NCBI RefSeq assembly: GCF_000023225.1
Contig: NC_013173.1
Coordinates: 3,102,501 to 3,166,500, forward strand
Reading direction: 5' to 3'
Length of the DNA: 64,000 nt
DNA from: Desulfomicrobium baculatum DSM 4028
Lineage (GTDB): Bacteria; Desulfobacterota; Desulfovibrionia; Desulfovibrionales; Desulfomicrobiaceae
Both the position numbers and the translations under genes were made by a program. Positions 1-7,808 of this stretch are shown here, in pieces. The notes beneath the pieces were generated by a model. That model saw nothing but the letters and a program-made list of their open reading frames with translations, was not told where the DNA came from and searched no databases. Each line of letters begins with the position of its first letter. The first letter of the stretch is position 1.

Positions 1-1
1 C

Positions 2-565
2 GGCCGGGACCCTGAAGAACTGTATGCGCGAACCATGGTCCAGGAAGCGGACCGCCTGAACCGCGTCATCACCGACCTGCTCTTCCTGGCCCGTCCCCGG
101 CAGCTGAGCTTCGCCCAGGTGCCCCTTGCAGAGATTTTCCGGGAAGTGCATACTCTCTTGTCCATGGACGCAGGCGCCAGGAACGGCCGTCTGGAACATT
201 GGACAGACACCGAAACCGTGCAGGCCGACCGGGACGCCCTGAAGCAGGCCGTCATCAACCTGCTCATGAACAGCGTGGAGGCCCTGCCCGGGGAAGAGGG
301 TTTGATAGAACTCTGGGCCGAAGGGAATGACGACGGGACCTGGATTCGCGTCCGGGACAACGGCGCGGGCATGAGCCCGGAAGAGCGCGAACACGCCCTG
401 GAGCCGTTCTTCACCACCCGCGACAAGGGCACCGGCCTTGGGCTGGCCATCGTCCACACCATCATGCAGGAGCATGGCGGCCTTATCCAGATAGAAACGC
501 CGACGGCCGGAGGCACGGTCGTCTCCCTTTTCTTTCCCGCAAACCCCACCGGGAGCGCTACATGA
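2..565 (+). CDS. Two-component sensor histidine kinase, C-terminal part (gene enters window at its 5' end)
   Basis: The reading frame is open from the first bases, so the start and the phosphoacceptor His lie outside the window; about 187 residues are visible. What remains is the second helix of the dimerisation domain (EADRLNRVITDLLFLARP) and a complete HATPase_c domain: N box near NLLMNSVEALPG, G1 box RDNGAGMS, F box EPFFTT and G2 box GTGLGLAIV. These define an autophosphorylating kinase catalytic core of the NtrB/ZraS type. Its stop overlaps the start of the following response regulator (ATGA), so the two are translationally coupled and are almost certainly a cognate pair. The input domain and signal cannot be seen. 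Confidence 0.93.
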   Translation, partial: GRDPEELYARTMVQEADRLNRVITDLLFLARPRQLSFAQVPLAEIFREVHTLLSMDAGARNGRLEHWTDTETVQADRDALKQAVINLLMNSVEALPGEEGLIELWAEGNDDGTWIRVRDNGAGMSPEEREHALEPFFTTRDKGTGLGLAIVHTIMQEHGGLIQIETPTAGGTVVSLFFPANPTGSAT

Positions 566-1926
566 CTCAGCAATCCACTGTCCTTGTCATCGATGACGAA
601 CCCGCGCACCGGCTCATGGTCCGCGTCGTCCTCGGCGACGCCGGCTTCAAGGTGCTGGAGGCGGACAACGGCTCGTCCGGCCTGACCACATTGCGCGCCA
701 AGCCTGTGGACGTCGTCCTGCTGGACATGCGCATGCCGGGCATGAGCGGTCTTGATGTGCTGCAAAAGATGCACGAGGAAGGGATCGCGACGCCGGTGAT
801 CATGCTGACCGCGTTCGGCAATGTGAGCAGCGCCGTGGAATCCATGAAAATTGGAGCCTGGGATTATCTGACCAAGCCGACGGACAACGACGAACTCCTG
901 GCGGTGGTCAAAAAAGCGGCGGAACATGTGCGCCTGACCCGCGAAAACCGCGATCTCAAAAAACAGATCGGCCAACTGCGCGAGACCAGGATCATCGGCA
1001 ACAGCCCGGAAATACGCAAGGTCGTGGAGCTCATCGAACAGGTGGGGCCCAGTGAAGCCAACGTGCTCGTCCTCGGCGAATCGGGCACGGGCAAGGAGCT
1101 TGTCGCCCAGCAACTGCACGAACAGAGCGCGCGCTGCAAAGGCCCGCTGGTCAAGGTCAACTGCGCGGCCCTGCCCGAAAACCTGCTCGAAAGCGAACTC
1201 TTCGGCTACGTGCGCGGCGCCTTCACCGGCGCGGCCCAGGACAAACCCGGCCGCTTCCAGCTGGCCGGGGGCGGGACCCTCTTTCTGGATGAAATCGGCG
1301 AACTGCCCCTGACCCTGCAGGCCAAGATCCTGCGCGCCCTGCAGGAACGCATCGTCGAACCCCTCGGCGGCGTGACCCCGGTCAGCATCGACGTGCGCTT
1401 CATCGCGGCCACAAACCGCGACCTCCCGGCCATGATCGCCGCAGGCACATTCCGCGAAGACCTTTATTACCGGCTCAATGTGCTCGAAATACGCATTCCG
1501 CCCCTGCGCGAACGCAGCGAAGACATCCCCCTTTTGGTCGACTACCTTCTTGACAAGCTCGGCCGCAAAAACAACCGCCCGATCCGCACCGTCACCCGCG
1601 AATTCCTGGACGCCCTCGGCCGGCACGAATGGCGGGGCAATGTGCGCGAACTTGAAAACGTCCTGGAGCGTGCCCTTATCCTCTGCCGCGCGGACACGCT
1701 GGACCTGCGGGACCTCCCGGATCATCTGCTGGCTTCCGGCCCGGCGTCCCGCCCTGCGCACCAGGCCCAGCCCGGCGAAAGCCCGCTGGAAGCGGCCGAG
1801 CGTCAGGCCCTGGAAGAAACCCTGCGCAAATACGCCGGACACCGCGAACGCACCGCCCAGGCCCTCGGGATCAGCCGCCGCACGCTGCAATACCGCCTCA
1901 AGAAATACGGATTGACCACCAGATAA
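562..1926 (+). CDS. Sigma-54-dependent response regulator, NtrC/ZraR family
   Basis: 454 residues in the classic three-domain order. The N-terminal receiver has the acidic pair D11/D12, the phosphoacceptor D55 and K105. The central AAA+ domain has Walker A GESGTGKE from residue 172, the sigma-54 contact loop GAFTGA at 219-224 and a Walker B FLDEIGE. The C-terminal Fis-type helix-turn-helix is ERTAQALGISRRTLQYRLKK. It should activate sigma-54 promoters after phosphorylation by the kinase encoded just upstream, with which it shares an ATGA overlap. The target genes cannot be identified here. Sequence alone places it near ZraR/AtoC/HydG but does not settle the signal, so no symbol is given. Confidence 0.95.
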   Translation: MTQQSTVLVIDDEPAHRLMVRVVLGDAGFKVLEADNGSSGLTTLRAKPVDVVLLDMRMPGMSGLDVLQKMHEEGIATPVIMLTAFGNVSSAVESMKIGAWDYLTKPTDNDELLAVVKKAAEHVRLTRENRDLKKQIGQLRETRIIGNSPEIRKVVELIEQVGPSEANVLVLGESGTGKELVAQQLHEQSARCKGPLVKVNCAALPENLLESELFGYVRGAFTGAAQDKPGRFQLAGGGTLFLDEIGELPLTLQAKILRALQERIVEPLGGVTPVSIDVRFIAATNRDLPAMIAAGTFREDLYYRLNVLEIRIPPLRERSEDIPLLVDYLLDKLGRKNNRPIRTVTREFLDALGRHEWRGNVRELENVLERALILCRADTLDLRDLPDHLLASGPASRPAHQAQPGESPLEAAERQALEETLRKYAGHRERTAQALGISRRTLQYRLKKYGLTTR

Positions 1927-1956
1927 AAAAGGCCGGCCCCTTTGCGGGAGCCGGCC
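1925..1956 (-). terminator. Intrinsic terminator of the first nhaD-uspA unit
   Basis: An inverted repeat with GGCCGGC/GCCGGCC outer arms (1931-1956) is followed on the minus strand by six T residues (1930-1925). It lies about 25 nt past the uspA stop at 1981. It may also slow transcription from the convergent response regulator, although the plus-strand U tract is poor. Confidence 0.75.
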
Positions 1957-1980
1957 TCTTCAATTTCATGCACGAGGAAA

Positions 1981-2445
1981 TCAGATGCCGCAGGCATCCT
2001 TCAGATACTTCACGCGCAGGTTGCGCGTGACCAGCACCGGGCACGACGCCCCTTCAAGCACGCGCGTGACCACGCTGCCCATGATCACATTCTCGAGTAC
2101 CGAAAGTCCGCGCGATCCGATGACAATGAGGTCACAGTCCAGTTCGTCCTGCACATTCAGGATCTCGTAGTCCGGACGACCGCTGCGCGAAATCAGTTCC
2201 ACTTCCATGCTGCAAGGTTCCAGCATCGTTTTATACTCTTCCAGAATCGCCATGGACTTGGCCTCGGCGCCGGCGCGCAACTTCTCGGCCATCTCGCCGC
2301 CGATGGTCATGGTGATGGGCTCCCAGACATTGAGCAGATAAATCTTGGGATTTCTGGAATTGACCAGCTGCGTGCCGTACTTGGCCGCATTTCTGGAAGA
2401 ATCCGAACCATCCACCGGTATCAAAACACGTTCAACCTTTATCAT
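1981..2445 (-). CDS. Universal stress protein, UspA family (copy 1)
   Basis: 154 residues, a single Usp domain of the ATP-binding subclass: the G-2x-G-9x-G-S nucleotide loop is seen as G110, G113, G123 and S124, with an N-terminal VLIPVDGSDSS strand/loop. Such cytoplasmic proteins bind ATP and often modulate a partner. It is the downstream gene of an nhaD-uspA pair on the minus strand, separated from nhaD by 42 nt that hold a compact hairpin just before the ribosome binding site GGAGATA. It differs from copy 2 (4424-4888) at about 26 of 154 positions by hand alignment. A regulatory role on the antiporter is an inference from the pairing being conserved in both copies. Confidence 0.93.
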   Translation of the reverse strand: MIKVERVLIPVDGSDSSRNAAKYGTQLVNSRNPKIYLLNVWEPITMTIGGEMAEKLRAGAEAKSMAILEEYKTMLEPCSMEVELISRSGRPDYEILNVQDELDCDLIVIGSRGLSVLENVIMGSVVTRVLEGASCPVLVTRNLRVKYLKDACGI

Positions 2446-2459
2446 GGCAGTATCTCCAC

Positions 2460-2474
2460 GGCGGCAGGGCCGCC
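2460..2474 (-). promoter_or_regulatory. Intercistronic hairpin before uspA copy 1
   Basis: A perfect six-pair stem (GGCGGC/GCCGCC) with a three-base loop sits between nhaD and uspA, directly upstream of the uspA ribosome binding site. The same element with a different loop occurs at 4904-4918 in the second copy. No U tract follows, so it is more likely an RNA-processing or translation-tuning element than a terminator. Confidence 0.45.
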
Positions 2475-2487
2475 TCTTTGCTTGCGA

Positions 2488-3930
2488 TTAACGGAAGAAA
2501 AGAAAGGTCATGAGCACGAAACAGGGAACCAGAATGCCCACGGACCAGGCCATGTAGCCGAAGAAGCTGGGCATCTTGATCCCGCTCGACTCCGCGATGG
2601 ACCGGACCATGAAGTTGGGGGCGTTGCCGATATAGGTGTTGGCGCCCATGAACACCGCACCCGCCGAGATGGCCATGAGGGTATGCACGTGTTCCATCAG
2701 GAAGTGCGCGTCGCCACCGGCGGTGTTGAAGAAGACCAGATAGGTCGGAGCATTGTCCAGGAAGCTCGACAGAGCGCCGGTCAGCCAGAAGTACATGGCG
2801 TTGTTGGCCACGCCGTCGACGGAGACCAGGGCAATGAGGCTCGACAAGGCGCCGTCCATGCCCGCGCGCAGGATGGAGATGGCCGGGATCATGGTCAGGA
2901 AGATGCCGGCGAATAGCTTGGCCACCTCGACAATGGGCTCCCAGTTGAACTCGTTGCGGCGGCGGATCTCGGCGGCCGTGGTCTTGAGACTCACACCGGC
3001 CAGGATCAGAAGCAGCACGTCGCGAGCGATGTTCTGCAGTTCCATGTGCACGTGATAAACAACCACGCCGCCCTCGGGCTTCCACATGCCGCTCATGAGC
3101 ACGCCGCCGACCACGCCGGCCAGCAGGAGCAGGTTGAAGGTGCCTTCCAGGCGCAGTTTGCCGTCCTGGCCCGCGTCAGGAGACTCGGGGCGGCCCTCCT
3201 TGTTGAAAAGCATTGTGTCGATGACGAAATACAGGCTCAGCAGAATGACCGACATGACCGCGAAGGGAACAAAAAGATGCTGCGTGGTCCAGAAAAAGGA
3301 CACGCCCTTCAAGAAGCCCAGAAACAGCGGCGGATCGCCCAAGGGGGTCAGACTGCCACCGATGTTGGCCACCAGAAAGATGAAGAACACGATGGTGTGC
3401 ACCTTGTATTTGCGATGCGAGATGGCCCGCATGAGCGGACGGATGAGCAGCATGGCCGCGCCGGTGGTGCCCATCCAGCTGGCCAGCAAGGTGCCGATCA
3501 GCAGAATGACCGTGTTGACCACGGGCTTCCCCACCAGGGAGCCGCGCAGACACACTCCGCCGGCGATGGTGAACAGCGAAAAAAGCAGGATCAGAAACGA
3601 AACGTACTCCAGGGCAATGGTGTGCACCACGGAATACAGCGCCAGTTCGTAACCATGGAACAGGGCGAAGGGCACGAGGAAAGCCACGCTCCAGAAAGCC
3701 GCCACCTTGCCGTAATGATGATGCCAGAAATGCGGTACGGCCAAAGGCATGACGGCGATGGAAAGAAGCATGCACGCAAAGGGAACCACCCAAAGCACGC
3801 TCAGATGTTTGCCGATCTCCTCGGCCTCATGGTGCAAATCCCCTGCGGAAGCCCAAACATCCGGCAAGACGCCAAGAACCCCCAGGCCTATGGCCGCCAG
3901 GCAAAAAAACCAGACAGAACTTTTTCGCAT
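2488..3930 (-). CDS. nhaD: NhaD-type Na+/H+ antiporter (copy 1)
   Basis: 480 residues, a polytopic inner-membrane protein of the ion transporter superfamily. An N-terminal hydrophobic segment (residues 6-22) resembles a cleaved signal or first membrane helix. The NhaD family signature NIGGSLTPLGDPPLFLG lies at 189-205 and a second conserved half-membrane motif, FLDNAPTY, near the C-terminal third. The family exchanges cytoplasmic Na+ (or Li+) for external H+, giving pH and salt homeostasis. It starts at an ATG preceded by AAGGAGA and is followed by uspA. Its upstream region is an unusually long gene-free leader (3931-4363) with an internal terminator-like hairpin. Copy 2 (4932-6374) is the same length. 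Substrate is from family knowledge, not shown here. Confidence 0.9.
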   Translation of the reverse strand: MRKSSVWFFCLAAIGLGVLGVLPDVWASAGDLHHEAEEIGKHLSVLWVVPFACMLLSIAVMPLAVPHFWHHHYGKVAAFWSVAFLVPFALFHGYELALYSVVHTIALEYVSFLILLFSLFTIAGGVCLRGSLVGKPVVNTVILLIGTLLASWMGTTGAAMLLIRPLMRAISHRKYKVHTIVFFIFLVANIGGSLTPLGDPPLFLGFLKGVSFFWTTQHLFVPFAVMSVILLSLYFVIDTMLFNKEGRPESPDAGQDGKLRLEGTFNLLLLAGVVGGVLMSGMWKPEGGVVVYHVHMELQNIARDVLLLILAGVSLKTTAAEIRRRNEFNWEPIVEVAKLFAGIFLTMIPAISILRAGMDGALSSLIALVSVDGVANNAMYFWLTGALSSFLDNAPTYLVFFNTAGGDAHFLMEHVHTLMAISAGAVFMGANTYIGNAPNFMVRSIAESSGIKMPSFFGYMAWSVGILVPCFVLMTFLFFR

Positions 3931-4036
3931 CCGATGTTCTCCTTATAGGCTGCCACCCGTAGTGACAGTCAGCTCACGTGCACGTTGGAGCGTCTTGCGG
4001 ACGCCCGGCCTTCCTCCCGATCACCTCGTGACCCCC

Positions 4037-4102
4037 AAAAAAAACAGGCCACTCATTGGGCATCCATGAACGCAACACGGCTTCATGCCCGCCAAACGGC
4101 CC
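4037..4102 (-). promoter_or_regulatory. Terminator-like attenuator candidate in the nhaD copy 1 leader
   Basis: On the minus strand a GGCC...GGCC outer stem with an inner GGGC/GCCC and ATGAA/TTCAT stem is followed at once by eight T residues (4044-4037), about 107 nt before the nhaD start. The 5' arm GGGCCGT (4102-4096) can instead pair with an upstream ACGGCCC (4251-4245), which would make an antiterminator. No known riboswitch class was recognised. The alternative is that this is the terminator of a separate small RNA. Confidence 0.45.
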
Positions 4103-4112
4103 AAAGTACGAA

Positions 4113-4140
4113 CCCGGACTTTCCATCGAAACAGTCCGGG
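4113..4140 (-). promoter_or_regulatory. Strong leader hairpin upstream of nhaD copy 1
   Basis: Seven perfect pairs (CCCGGAC with GTCCGGG) are extended inward by TTTC/GAAA around a GATG loop. It lies between the proposed antiterminator strand (4245-4251) and the terminator hairpin, where an aptamer stem would be expected. Function is unknown. Confidence 0.4.
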
Positions 4141-4356
4141 CGACATGTGCGCCGACGCGATGATCCCCCACCTCTTGTGCCGGATTTCACACACGGGTGG
4201 GTGCATATGCCATATCCTTTTCCAGAGCAATACCCCCTGAAAAAGGGCCGTGTGCCTTGCTTACCGGGCGCGATAGGCGAACGGGCCCGGATCGGAACGC
4301 GTCGTGCTGATTTTTCTTGTAATTTCGTACTGAAACGATTCGAAAACCTGTTCCCC

Positions 4357-4392
4357 AAAAAAAGCGGCCGCCTCCCTTCCGGAGACGGCCGC
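4357..4392 (-). terminator. Intrinsic terminator of the second nhaD-uspA unit
   Basis: GCGGCCG...CGGCCGC arms with an inner CTCC/GGAG stem (4364-4392) are followed on the minus strand by seven T residues (4363-4357). It lies 32 nt after the uspA copy 2 stop and isolates this unit from nhaD copy 1. Confidence 0.8.
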
Positions 4393-4423
4393 ATTATTCA
4401 GAGGCGAACCTCTGGTTGCCGGA

Positions 4424-4888
4424 TTACAACCCGCAGGCGTCCTGCAGGTACTTCACACGCAGGTTGCGCGTGACCAGCACGGGGCAGGTCGCGCCTTCAA
4501 GCACGCGCGTGACCACGCTGCCCATGATCACGTTCTCAAGCACCGACAGGCCGCGCGAGCCGATGACGATGAGATCGCAATCAAGCTCGTCCTGCACGTT
4601 CAGAATCACATAATCCGGGCGGCCGCTCCGCGCGATCAGTTCCACTTCCAGGCCGCAGGGCTCAAGCAGGCTCTTGTATTCCTCCAGCATCTCCATGGCC
4701 TTGGCATGGGCCCGCTCGCGCAGTTTCTCCGCCTTTTCGCCGCCGATGGTCATGTTGATGGGCTCCCAGACGTTGAGCAGATAAAGCTTGGCGCTGCGGG
4801 GGCTGACCAGATGCGCGGCATACTTGGCCGCGTTCCTGGAAGAGTCCGAACCGTCGACAGGTATGAGTACACGTTCGATTTTGATCAT
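4424..4888 (-). CDS. Universal stress protein, UspA family (copy 2)
   Basis: 154 residues, a single Usp domain with the same ATP-loop glycines as copy 1 (G110, G113, G123, S124). The C-terminal half, including the nucleotide loop, is almost unchanged between the copies. Most of the roughly 26 differences fall at residues 24-35 and 52-80, which in this fold are surface helices. It follows nhaD copy 2 after a 43-nt gap with a conserved hairpin and the ribosome binding site GGAGATAC. The likely role is as an ATP-sensing partner of the linked antiporter, by inference from gene pairing only. Confidence 0.93.
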   Translation of the reverse strand: MIKIERVLIPVDGSDSSRNAAKYAAHLVSPRSAKLYLLNVWEPINMTIGGEKAEKLRERAHAKAMEMLEEYKSLLEPCGLEVELIARSGRPDYVILNVQDELDCDLIVIGSRGLSVLENVIMGSVVTRVLEGATCPVLVTRNLRVKYLQDACGL

Positions 4889-4903
4889 AAAAGTATCTCC
4901 ACA

Positions 4904-4918
4904 GGCGGCGATGCCGCC
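4904..4918 (-). promoter_or_regulatory. Intercistronic hairpin before uspA copy 2
   Basis: GGCGGC/GCCGCC stem with a three-base loop, in the same place relative to the uspA ribosome binding site as the hairpin at 2460-2474. The arms are conserved while the loop differs, which suggests selection on structure after the duplication. Confidence 0.45.
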
Positions 4919-4931
4919 TTCTCGCTTTCGA

Positions 4932-6374
4932 TTAATGGAAAAAGAGGTAGTTCATCAATACGAAGCTGGGCACCAGGATGCCTGCGGACCAGGCCATGTA
5001 GCCGAAGAAGCTGGGCATCTTGATGCCGCCCGTTTCAGCGATGGACCGGACCATGAAGTTGGGAGCGTTGCCGATGTAGGTACATGCTCCGAAGAAGACC
5101 GCGCCTGCGGAAATGGCAAGCAGCGTGCCCACCTCCGTCATCAGGCGCTGCGCGTCGCCGCCGGCCGTGTTGAAGAACACGACATAGGTCGGGGCGTTGT
5201 CCAGGAAGGCGGACAGGGCTCCGGTCAGCCAGAAGTACATGGTGTGATTGTCGAGCCCCTCGGCAGTCTTGACCATGGAAATGATGCCGTTCAAGGCGCC
5301 GTCCATGCCTGCGCGCAGGATGGAGATGGCCGGAATCATGGAGATGAAGATGCCGGAGAAGAGCTTGGCGACCTCGCGGATGGGCTCCCAGTCGAACTCG
5401 TTGCGACGGCGGATTTCCGGAGCCGTGATCTTGAGGCTGACAAAAGCCAGGGCCACAAGCAGCACGTCGCGCAGGATGTTCTGCAACTCCACGTGGACTT
5501 CGTAGACGGTGATCTCGACACCGGGCTTCCACATGCCGCTCATGAGCACGCCGCCGACCACGCCGGCCAGCAGGAGCAGGTTGGCGGTGCCTTCCAGGCG
5601 CAGCTTGCCGTCCTGGCCCGCGTCAGGAGACTCGGGACGGCCTTCCTTATTGAAGAGCACCGTGTCGATGGCAAAATACAGCGCGAGCAGAATGGTCGAA
5701 ATGACCGCAAACGGCACGAACATGTGCACCGTGGTCCAGAAGAAGGACACGCCCTTCAAAAAGCCCAGAAACAGCGGTGGATCACCCAGAGGCGTGAGGC
5801 TGCCGCCGATGTTGGCCACCAGGAAAATGAAAAAGACGATGGTATGGACCTTGTACTTGCGGTGCGCGATGGCGCGCATGAGCGGCCGGATCAGCAGCAT
5901 GGCCGCGCCGGTGGTGCCCATCCAGCTGGCCAGCAGGGTGCCGATCAGCAGGATGACCACGTTGACCTGCGGCTTGCCCACCAGAGAGCCGCGCAGGCAC
6001 ACGCCGCCGGCGATGGTGAACAGGGAAAAGAGCAGGATGATGAAGGAGATGTACTCCAGAAACAGGACATGCAGCACATTGTAGACGGCCAGATCGAAAC
6101 CGTACACCAGGGCGTACGGCACGATAAAGGCCGCGCCCCAGAAGGCCGCGACCTTGCCGTAATTGTGATGCCAGAAATGAGGAATCGCCAGCGGCATGAT
6201 GGCAATGGACAAAAGCAGACCCGCAAAGGGCACGACCCAGAGCACGCCCATCTGCTTGCCTATTTCATCCGCAGCATGGTGCAGCCCCCCGGCGGCCCAG
6301 ACTTCAAGCGACATGCCAAGCACTCCCAGGCCCATGACTGCCAGGCAAAAAAACCACACAGAACTTTTCCGCAT
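4932..6374 (-). CDS. nhaD: NhaD-type Na+/H+ antiporter (copy 2)
   Basis: 480 residues from the chosen ATG, the same length as copy 1 and colinear without gaps. It has the NhaD signature NIGGSLTPLGDPPLFLG and the FLDNAPTY motif. An in-frame ATG at 6446 would add 24 residues but reaches into bioA and has no ribosome binding site, whereas the ATG at 6374 has AAGGAGA eight bases upstream, identical to copy 1. The family is an inner-membrane Na+/H+ exchanger. It lies 68 nt downstream of bioA on the same strand with no clear terminator between them, so read-through from bioA is possible. The copies share sequence up to the ribosome binding site and diverge abruptly beyond it. Confidence 0.9.
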   Translation of the reverse strand: MRKSSVWFFCLAVMGLGVLGMSLEVWAAGGLHHAADEIGKQMGVLWVVPFAGLLLSIAIMPLAIPHFWHHNYGKVAAFWGAAFIVPYALVYGFDLAVYNVLHVLFLEYISFIILLFSLFTIAGGVCLRGSLVGKPQVNVVILLIGTLLASWMGTTGAAMLLIRPLMRAIAHRKYKVHTIVFFIFLVANIGGSLTPLGDPPLFLGFLKGVSFFWTTVHMFVPFAVISTILLALYFAIDTVLFNKEGRPESPDAGQDGKLRLEGTANLLLLAGVVGGVLMSGMWKPGVEITVYEVHVELQNILRDVLLVALAFVSLKITAPEIRRRNEFDWEPIREVAKLFSGIFISMIPAISILRAGMDGALNGIISMVKTAEGLDNHTMYFWLTGALSAFLDNAPTYVVFFNTAGGDAQRLMTEVGTLLAISAGAVFFGACTYIGNAPNFMVRSIAETGGIKMPSFFGYMAWSAGILVPSFVLMNYLFFH

Positions 6375-6442
6375 CCGATGTTCTCCTTCTTGTGTTGCCG
6401 CCAACGCGGCAGCCGGTCGTTTGTGATCAAGGCCAAGGGGCA

Positions 6443-7726
6443 TCAACGAAAATGCTCCGCCACGACCTTGACCAAGGATTTGGTCAAAAAGGCCAGGTCC
6501 TGGTCATCCGTGATGTATGGCGGCATCACGTACACCAAACGGCCAAAGGGACGAACCCAGACGCCCTGTTCGACAAAAGCGTTCTGAATTTCGGCCATGC
6601 GCACCGGTTCCTCCAGCTCCACCACTCCGATGGCGCCAAGGATGCGCACGTCTGAAATGTAGGACAAATTTCGGCACGGGGCAAGGCCGATTGTCAGGGA
6701 ACGCCCGATTCGCGCCACTTGCGCGGCCCAGTCGGTTTCGACAAGCAGGCGCAGGGACGCGCGTGCCACAGCGCAGGCCAAAGGGTTGCCCATGAAGGTC
6801 GGTCCGTGCATGAACACCCCGGGATCTCCCGTGCAGACGCCCTCTGCCACGCGATCCGTGGCCAGGGTCGCGGCCAGGGTCATGTAGCCTCCGGTCAGGG
6901 CCTTGCCCAGGCACATGATGTCCGGACTGATGCCGGCGTGCTCGCAGGCGAAAAGCGTGCCCGTGCGGCCGAAGCCGGTGGCGATCTCGTCGGCGATGAG
7001 CAGCACGTCAAAGGCATCGCAGAGTTCTCGCACGCGTTTTACGTACATGGGATGATAAAAGTACATGCCCCCCGCGCCCTGCACCACGGGCTCAAGGATC
7101 ACGGCCGCGATTTCATGGTGATGGCGTTCAAGCGCCTCGCGCATGGGGGTGATGTCGTTGTCGTCCCACTCGTCACCGAAGCGGCAGCCGGGCCGTGGCA
7201 CGAAATGATGCCTGGACAGGACGCCTGAAAAGCTCTCGTGCATTCCGTTCACAGGGTCGCACACGCTCATGGCTGCAAACGTGTCGCCGTGGTAGCCGCC
7301 CCGGATGGTCAAAAGACGATTCTTTGTGCTCTGCCCCCGGCAAATCCAATACTGGAAGGCCATCTTGATGGCGACCTCCACGGCCACGGAACCGGAATCG
7401 GCCAGAAAAACCTTGGTCAGGGGCGCGGGCGTGAGGTCCACCAGCGCCCGGCACAACTCCACTGCCGGCTCATGGGTCAGGCCGCCGAACATGACGTGGG
7501 CCATGCGGGAGAGCTGATCGGTTACGGCGGCGTTCAGGATCGGATGATTGTAGCCGTGGATGGCCGCCCACCAGGAGGCCATGCCGTCGACGAGTTCCCG
7601 GCCACCTTTGAGCTTCAGGCGCACGCCGTGTGCGGAAACCACCTCGCGCACGGGCAGGGGGTTGGTCGTCGATGTGTAGGGGTGCCAGATGTGCTGGCGG
7701 TCAAAATCCAGGATGTCGCGTGTCAT
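6443..7726 (-). CDS. bioA: Adenosylmethionine-8-amino-7-oxononanoate aminotransferase
   Basis: 427 residues, a fold-type I PLP aminotransferase of class III. It has the N-terminal IWHPYTS substrate motif typical of BioA, the cofactor-binding [14 protein letters not shown] segment, the [13 protein letters not shown] region with the PLP-contacting Asp, and the Schiff-base lysine K275 in CLGKALTGG. The enzyme transfers the amino group of S-adenosylmethionine to KAPA, giving DAPA, the antepenultimate step of biotin synthesis. No other bio gene is adjacent and no BirA operator was recognised upstream. The distinction from other class III enzymes rests on the N-terminal motif and the overall match, and is fairly secure. 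Confidence 0.93.
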   Translation of the reverse strand: MTRDILDFDRQHIWHPYTSTTNPLPVREVVSAHGVRLKLKGGRELVDGMASWWAAIHGYNHPILNAAVTDQLSRMAHVMFGGLTHEPAVELCRALVDLTPAPLTKVFLADSGSVAVEVAIKMAFQYWICRGQSTKNRLLTIRGGYHGDTFAAMSVCDPVNGMHESFSGVLSRHHFVPRPGCRFGDEWDDNDITPMREALERHHHEIAAVILEPVVQGAGGMYFYHPMYVKRVRELCDAFDVLLIADEIATGFGRTGTLFACEHAGISPDIMCLGKALTGGYMTLAATLATDRVAEGVCTGDPGVFMHGPTFMGNPLACAVARASLRLLVETDWAAQVARIGRSLTIGLAPCRNLSYISDVRILGAIGVVELEEPVRMAEIQNAFVEQGVWVRPFGRLVYVMPPYITDDQDLAFLTKSLVKVVAEHFR

Positions 7727-7808
7727 GGGTTCGCCGGTGAGGTTGCTGTTCGGAAGAATTGCGCTTCGCCGAGGCTTGGGCTAGCAGCACGTGGACATGA
7801 GGACAAAC

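Larger units (their letters stand above)
3931..4423. other. 493-bp region without a credible gene, between the nhaD-uspA copies
   Basis: Short open frames occur on both strands but have no ribosome binding sites, recognisable domains or consistent coding character. The region holds the terminator of the upstream uspA (4357-4392) and then, on the minus strand, a structured stretch leading to nhaD copy 1. That stretch contains a strong hairpin at 4113-4140 (CCCGGAC/GTCCGGG arms), a terminator-like hairpin with eight U residues (4037-4102), and a seven-pair hairpin at 3943-3970 close to the nhaD ribosome binding site. It is best read as a long 5' leader or as a small RNA gene. Confidence 0.5.

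Noticed and set aside
3985-4473. Possible small protein genes in the gap before nhaD copy 1
   Set aside because: Composition is not protein-like and no ribosome binding sites are seen. Hairpins explain the structure better.
6395-6415. GC-rich hairpin (GCCGC/GCGGC) between bioA and nhaD copy 2 as a terminator
   Set aside because: No U tract follows on the minus strand, so it cannot be called a terminator.
1981-6446. Mobile-element origin of the nhaD-uspA duplication
   Set aside because: No transposase, inverted repeats or target-site duplications flank the copies. Unequal recombination is simpler.
4788-6587. 599-residue open frame on the plus strand opposite nhaD copy 2
   Set aside because: It is His/Gln-rich, has no domain and mirrors a clear gene. 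A similar antisense frame lies opposite nhaD copy 1 (3046-3948), as expected from codon bias in GC-rich genes.
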